Positions 61,001-64,000 of a stretch of DNA of 64,000 bases are shown piece by piece. The stretch is from Dryocosmus kuriphilus. Its lineage: Eukaryota; Arthropoda; Insecta; Hymenoptera; Cynipidae. Where the stretch lies: contig CM076189.1 in NCBI GenBank assembly GCA_038277395.1, positions 84,929,421 to 84,993,420 on the forward strand, read 5' to 3'. Under the pieces are notes generated by a model. It saw only the letters and a program-made list of their open reading frames with translations. It did no database searches and was not told where the DNA came from. Every line of letters begins with the position of its first letter. Position 1 is the first letter of the stretch. The translations under genes and the position numbers were made by a program.

Positions 61001-61337
61001 TTAACGACAATTACAAGTTTCAGTTGACTTAAATTGCTTTAACTCAAAGTACATACAAAAAGATGTGAGTAAATCTGCTTTATCTTCAGACACAATATTA
61101 TTAAAATTATTTTTAAAGTTGGAAATATTAAAGTCCACCAGCGTAATCATTTTATGGTAAGAAATTCCGCGGTTAGGTAGCAGAGCTAGGAGAATCTTCT
61201 TAAGAATTTGGAGTGAGGTGACAGGTGGAATACAGATTACTGTCATAATCACTCGTAATGCTGAAAAATAAATTGTTGGTCCTACAATGTTAATTAAAGG
61301 CACTGTTTGAATTATTATTTTTACGCAATTGTATATA
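61001..61337 (-). pseudogene. LINE-E endonuclease, C-terminal part
   Basis: VIMTVICIPPVTSLQILKKI and ISYHKMITLVDFNISNFKNN correspond to the YRPP and GDFN-type blocks of apurinic-like endonucleases. The Gly of GDFN reads Val. The N-terminal side ends at the mariner F insertion. Confidence 0.6.
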
Positions 61338-62555
61338 CGAAAAGTGTGTCCGAAAACTATCTGACCTGAGCCCATATATTCGCGTCAGAGCGCTGCAGCG
61401 GCCTCTGAGAGGCATGAGCGTAACTAGTACTATAGTACCACAAGAACTCCCTGAATGCTGTAGTTACCGACCAGACACCTTGGGTCGCGTGCAGCGCGTA
61501 TTTATGTCCAGCGTGCTTTTTCCGTTCGTCGCATTTGTGTACTATTGAAAATGACAGAAAGAAGATATCAACGAATTTGTATCAAGTTTTGTTTCGATCT
61601 CGGCAAGAGTTATACGGAGACTATTGAAATGATACAGAAGGTGTTTGGGGACTGTGACCCTCGTTCTGGCCGACCTCTGGTGACAACAATGCAGGAAAAC
61701 ATTGAGCGTGTGCGACTGGCGATTGAAGATTATCGTCGATTGACTCTTCCTGAAGTAGAAAATGACATCGGAATACCGAGAAGTACTGTTTGGGAAATTT
61801 AGAACAAGATTTTGTGAATGACTCGCGTGTGTGCGAAATTCATTCCGAAACTGCTCACGACCGAGCAGAAAGACCTTTGCTCTGAAATCGTTCATGACAA
61901 CTTGGAAATGGCCAGTGATGATGAAAATTTCCTTAAGAAGGTTATTACTGGTGATGAATCATGAGTTTATGGTTACGGTCCTGAAACTGAAGAACAATCT
62001 TCACAGTGGAAGCGTACAGATGAGCCACGGCCGAAAAAAGCACGTCAAAGTCGGAGCAATGTTAAGTCAATGCTGAATATTCTTTTTGATTGTGAGGGTG
62101 TTGTGCACTACGAATTTTCTCCAAGAAGCCAGACAATGAATAAAGAATATTACGTTGAAGCTCTGAAAAGATTGCGTGATGCCATGAGGAGGAAACGGCC
62201 GCGTTTCTGGTCAAGCGGTGACTTGCTTCTTTAAAACGATAACGCGCCAGCGCATTCATCCAATCTTTTGCGGCAATTTTTGGCGAAACGCAAGATTTTG
62301 CAGCTTCGCCAGCCTCCGTACAGTCCCGGCATAGCTCTGTGCGGCTTTTGGTTGATTGCAAAATTGAAAATGGCGCTCAAAGGAAAGCGGCACGACGAAC
62401 CGGGACGATTCAGAGTAACGCGACGCGCGAGCTGAAGGCCATCCCAAAATCTGCGTTCGAGGACTGCTTTAAGATGTGGAAGCAGCGCTGGGAGCATACG
62501 GTTCAATCATATGGTGATATCATTATCATAAATATCAAGAGAAATGGTTAAATGT
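61338..62555 (+). mobile_element. Mariner F (decayed, right end missing)
   Basis: The left end CGAAAAGTGTGTCCGAAAAC follows TA at 61336-61337. The transposase starts MTERRYQRICIKFCFDLGKS at 61548. It has an internal deletion joining the first helix-turn-helix region to DPRSGRPLVT and keeps FIPKLLTTEQKDL, VITGDES-stop-VYGYGPE, EYYVEALKRLRDAMRRKRPR, NDNAPAHSS and LRQPPYSPG. It ends QRWEHTVQSYGD at about 62520. Stops and shifts are numerous. No complementary right end is visible before LINE-E sequence resumes. It is a third mariner family in the window. Confidence 0.82.
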
Positions 62556-62559
62556 AGCA

Positions 62560-63330
62560 ACTGACTATTAATATCTCTCACAGCCTCGTAATATAACCTT
62601 ACAGGAGGAACAGACGACGTTAGGATGTCACTTGCTGAGTTTTCTTGGCAGTAGCTGTTTCGGAAGCTTCGTTTACGTAAGTTATCCGGAGAACCTTCAA
62701 TACTCTGGCAAGAAGCTCGTCTAGTATCCTCTTCTACTCCTTGAAATTGCGTTGTTGCATCAGTGTTTGATTCCGCGAAATTTGATATTTCCTTATTACA
62801 TCCGGAATCGAGTTCTTCTTCTTCATCACGGCATGTACTCAAATTATTGCTGAGACGTATGCTTCTGACAGAAATATGACCTTGCGAGAAAGTGCTAAGG
62901 CCTGGGTTCGTTGTTTATTGCGAAAGACACGTATAGTGTTAGAGGAAATCGACGAAGATGTATTCATTAATTTAAGCACGCCAATAAACTGAATGATATC
63001 AATACTTGAAGGAGAAGAATCTCCTTCAGTCTCAGTTTCAGGTAAGTTAAATATTAAAATATTTTTCTTACATGCATTACGCAGGCAAATTGCCTTAATG
63101 CAGGATTCCACATCACATCCTTCTTGGTAGGAGAGATCATGGTGAAGGTTGGATTCGATTTTATTAATCTTCTCATTAACTTCATTAATCCTTTTGTCAA
63201 CAGAACCAGTATTCTCAGAAACTTTATTTTCAAGTTCAGTCAAACGCATATCCATTTGGGATACAGTAGAAGAGACATTTTCAATTTTAGAAGATAGATT
63301 GTCAACAGGGATACGTGTTTTCTCAAAACC
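62560..63330 (-). pseudogene. LINE-E ORF1
   Basis: The readable frame from about 63330 carries a coiled coil (LTELENKVSENTGSVDKRIN) and a L1-ORF1-like RNA-binding segment (KKNILIFNLPETETEGDSSP, TIRVFRNKQRTQAL). TAA-type stops and a frameshift near 62840 break it. The rest (LLARVLKVLRITYVNEAS) can be followed to about 62640. Confidence 0.65.
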
Positions 63331-63446
63331 ATATTTTATTTCATATCGTTATCTTACTTACCGACTGAAAACTTTTTTTTCGAGAAAAACGCAAAAATGC
63401 GTGAGAGTACAAGCGAGAGAGAAAATAAAAATTTCGATATTTACGA

Positions 63447-63536
63447 TATCGATATAGCGGTCCGCAAAATATCGATATGAAAAAAAAGACATGTATGTAC
63501 AAGAATATCGATATTTTCGATATTTTGATATCGATA
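63447..63536. promoter_or_regulatory. Cluster of four TATCGATA (DRE-like) motifs
   Basis: Perfect TATCGATA palindromes occur at 63447-63454, 63470-63477, 63506-63513 and 63529-63536, with extra CGATAT half-sites between them. In insects TATCGATA is the DREF/BEAF-32 core promoter element. No gene start can be shown beside it in this window, so the role is inferred. An ancestral TE promoter is possible. Confidence 0.4.
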
Positions 63537-63539
63537 ACG

Positions 63540-64000
63540 AATCATTAGGTCAGAGACCTTTTTAATAAATTAGGAAGTCGATCTTCGCCTAAAGTTGTAA
63601 CTGTCCGCAAATAATTCTCGGATTTTTATGAAATTTTGACGAAATACTTCTGAAGTGTTATAATTTTAGAAAATTAAACAAAGATCGATTTTTCAAAACG
63701 GAAAAAGACAGAGCCTCCCTCATGTAACAATTGGAAGTTGTAGACTATGGAATTAATAATTTTCTTCTAAGCTTTACTGACACATTCTCTAATTAAATTA
63801 GCATAATTTCAATAGTTATTGTAATTTCAGTAATTTAGATTTATAGAGTTCACTAATATTTCATTTTTAACTCGAAAAGGACTTTTTGGTGTATCAAGAC
63901 ATAGATATAAGCTGTCTGAATTAAAGAAAATGAAACTAAATGTATAATTAATAGTATAGGTGAATTATTATATTCCGCAGCAGAATTTATCAACAGCAGG
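63540..64000. other. AT-rich window end, nothing recognised
   Basis: No coding motif, repeat unit or element end could be identified. Confidence 0.45.

Larger units (their letters stand above)
59091..63330 (-). mobile_element. LINE-E, Jockey-like non-LTR retrotransposon split by mariner F
   Basis: This minus-strand LINE has ORF1 at 63330-62560, then mariner F (61338 to ~62555), then endonuclease (61337-61001), linker (60764-60267), RT (60251-59516) and a C-terminal tail (59261-59055). Stops and frameshifts break most junctions. The RT box reads LLYAGDVKMYL, with YADD changed to YAGD. Motifs identify a Jockey/CR1-like element. The endonuclease N-terminal part is not found, so the mariner interval may also include a deletion. 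Confidence 0.8.

Overview
The window reads as an AT-rich, transposon-laden insect genome, most probably Hymenoptera. This rests on four things: spliced genes with GT-AG introns, many mariner elements, Penelope and DIRS retroelements, and degenerate TTGAAAATT and GGATTTCAA repeat fields. Nothing in it is bacterial: there are no operons, ribosome binding sites or CRISPR arrays.

The one host gene I can assemble is on the + strand. It has a signal-peptide exon at 12245-12302, two small exons at 14185-14226 and 14483-14581, a fourth at 35645-35722 and a last large exon at 46005-46522. All four introns are phase 1, the frame stays open through all five exons (264 codons), and a polyadenylation signal follows at 46573. 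The family is not one I recognise. Intron 3 is about 21 kb and intron 4 about 10 kb, and both are filled with transposable elements. A TD-POZ (BTB) pseudogene lies in intron 3.

Layout. (1) 0.5-7.6 kb: a diverged dispersed repeat (copy A1), then a decayed integrase gene of the KRBA2-like/Ginger type whose own intron (2338-6839) holds two head-to-head Penelope-like copies. A 135-bp piece of nuclear ATP synthase beta coding sequence sits between the Penelope arms, and a 156-bp reversed copy of the integrase 3' end sits inside the right arm. (2) 8.3-12.2 kb: mariner A, a degenerate repeat field, and repeat copy A2. (3) 12.2-14.6 kb: exons 1-3, with a local exon duplication. (4) 14.9-35.5 kb: intron 3, bounded by two inverted copies of repeat B. 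It contains a DDE/SWIM DNA transposon with inverted arms, two minus-strand LINEs, a CG-palindrome repeat, microsatellite-bearing tandem repeats, mariner B nested in an inverted repeat that carries heat-shock-element-like palindromes, and the TD-POZ pseudogene. (5) 35.8-46 kb: intron 4, with two more minus-strand LINEs and AT-rich tandem repeats. (6) 47.5-57.2 kb: mariner D, a nearly complete but catalytically damaged DIRS retrotransposon (inverted terminal repeats, internal complementary region, gag with an intron, RT/RNase H, tyrosine recombinase) carrying a tRNA-derived SINE with a 15-bp target duplication, then mariners C and E. (7) 57.5-64 kb: microsatellite, a 53-bp tandem repeat, a transposon-protein fragment, a minus-strand LINE interrupted by mariner F, and a cluster of TATCGATA motifs.

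Every LINE in the window, and a separate poly(A) retroposon, lies on the minus strand, antisense to the host gene. Every transposon gene I could read carries at least one stop, frameshift or lost catalytic residue, so none looks autonomous. Family assignments come from recognising motifs by eye; no search was run.
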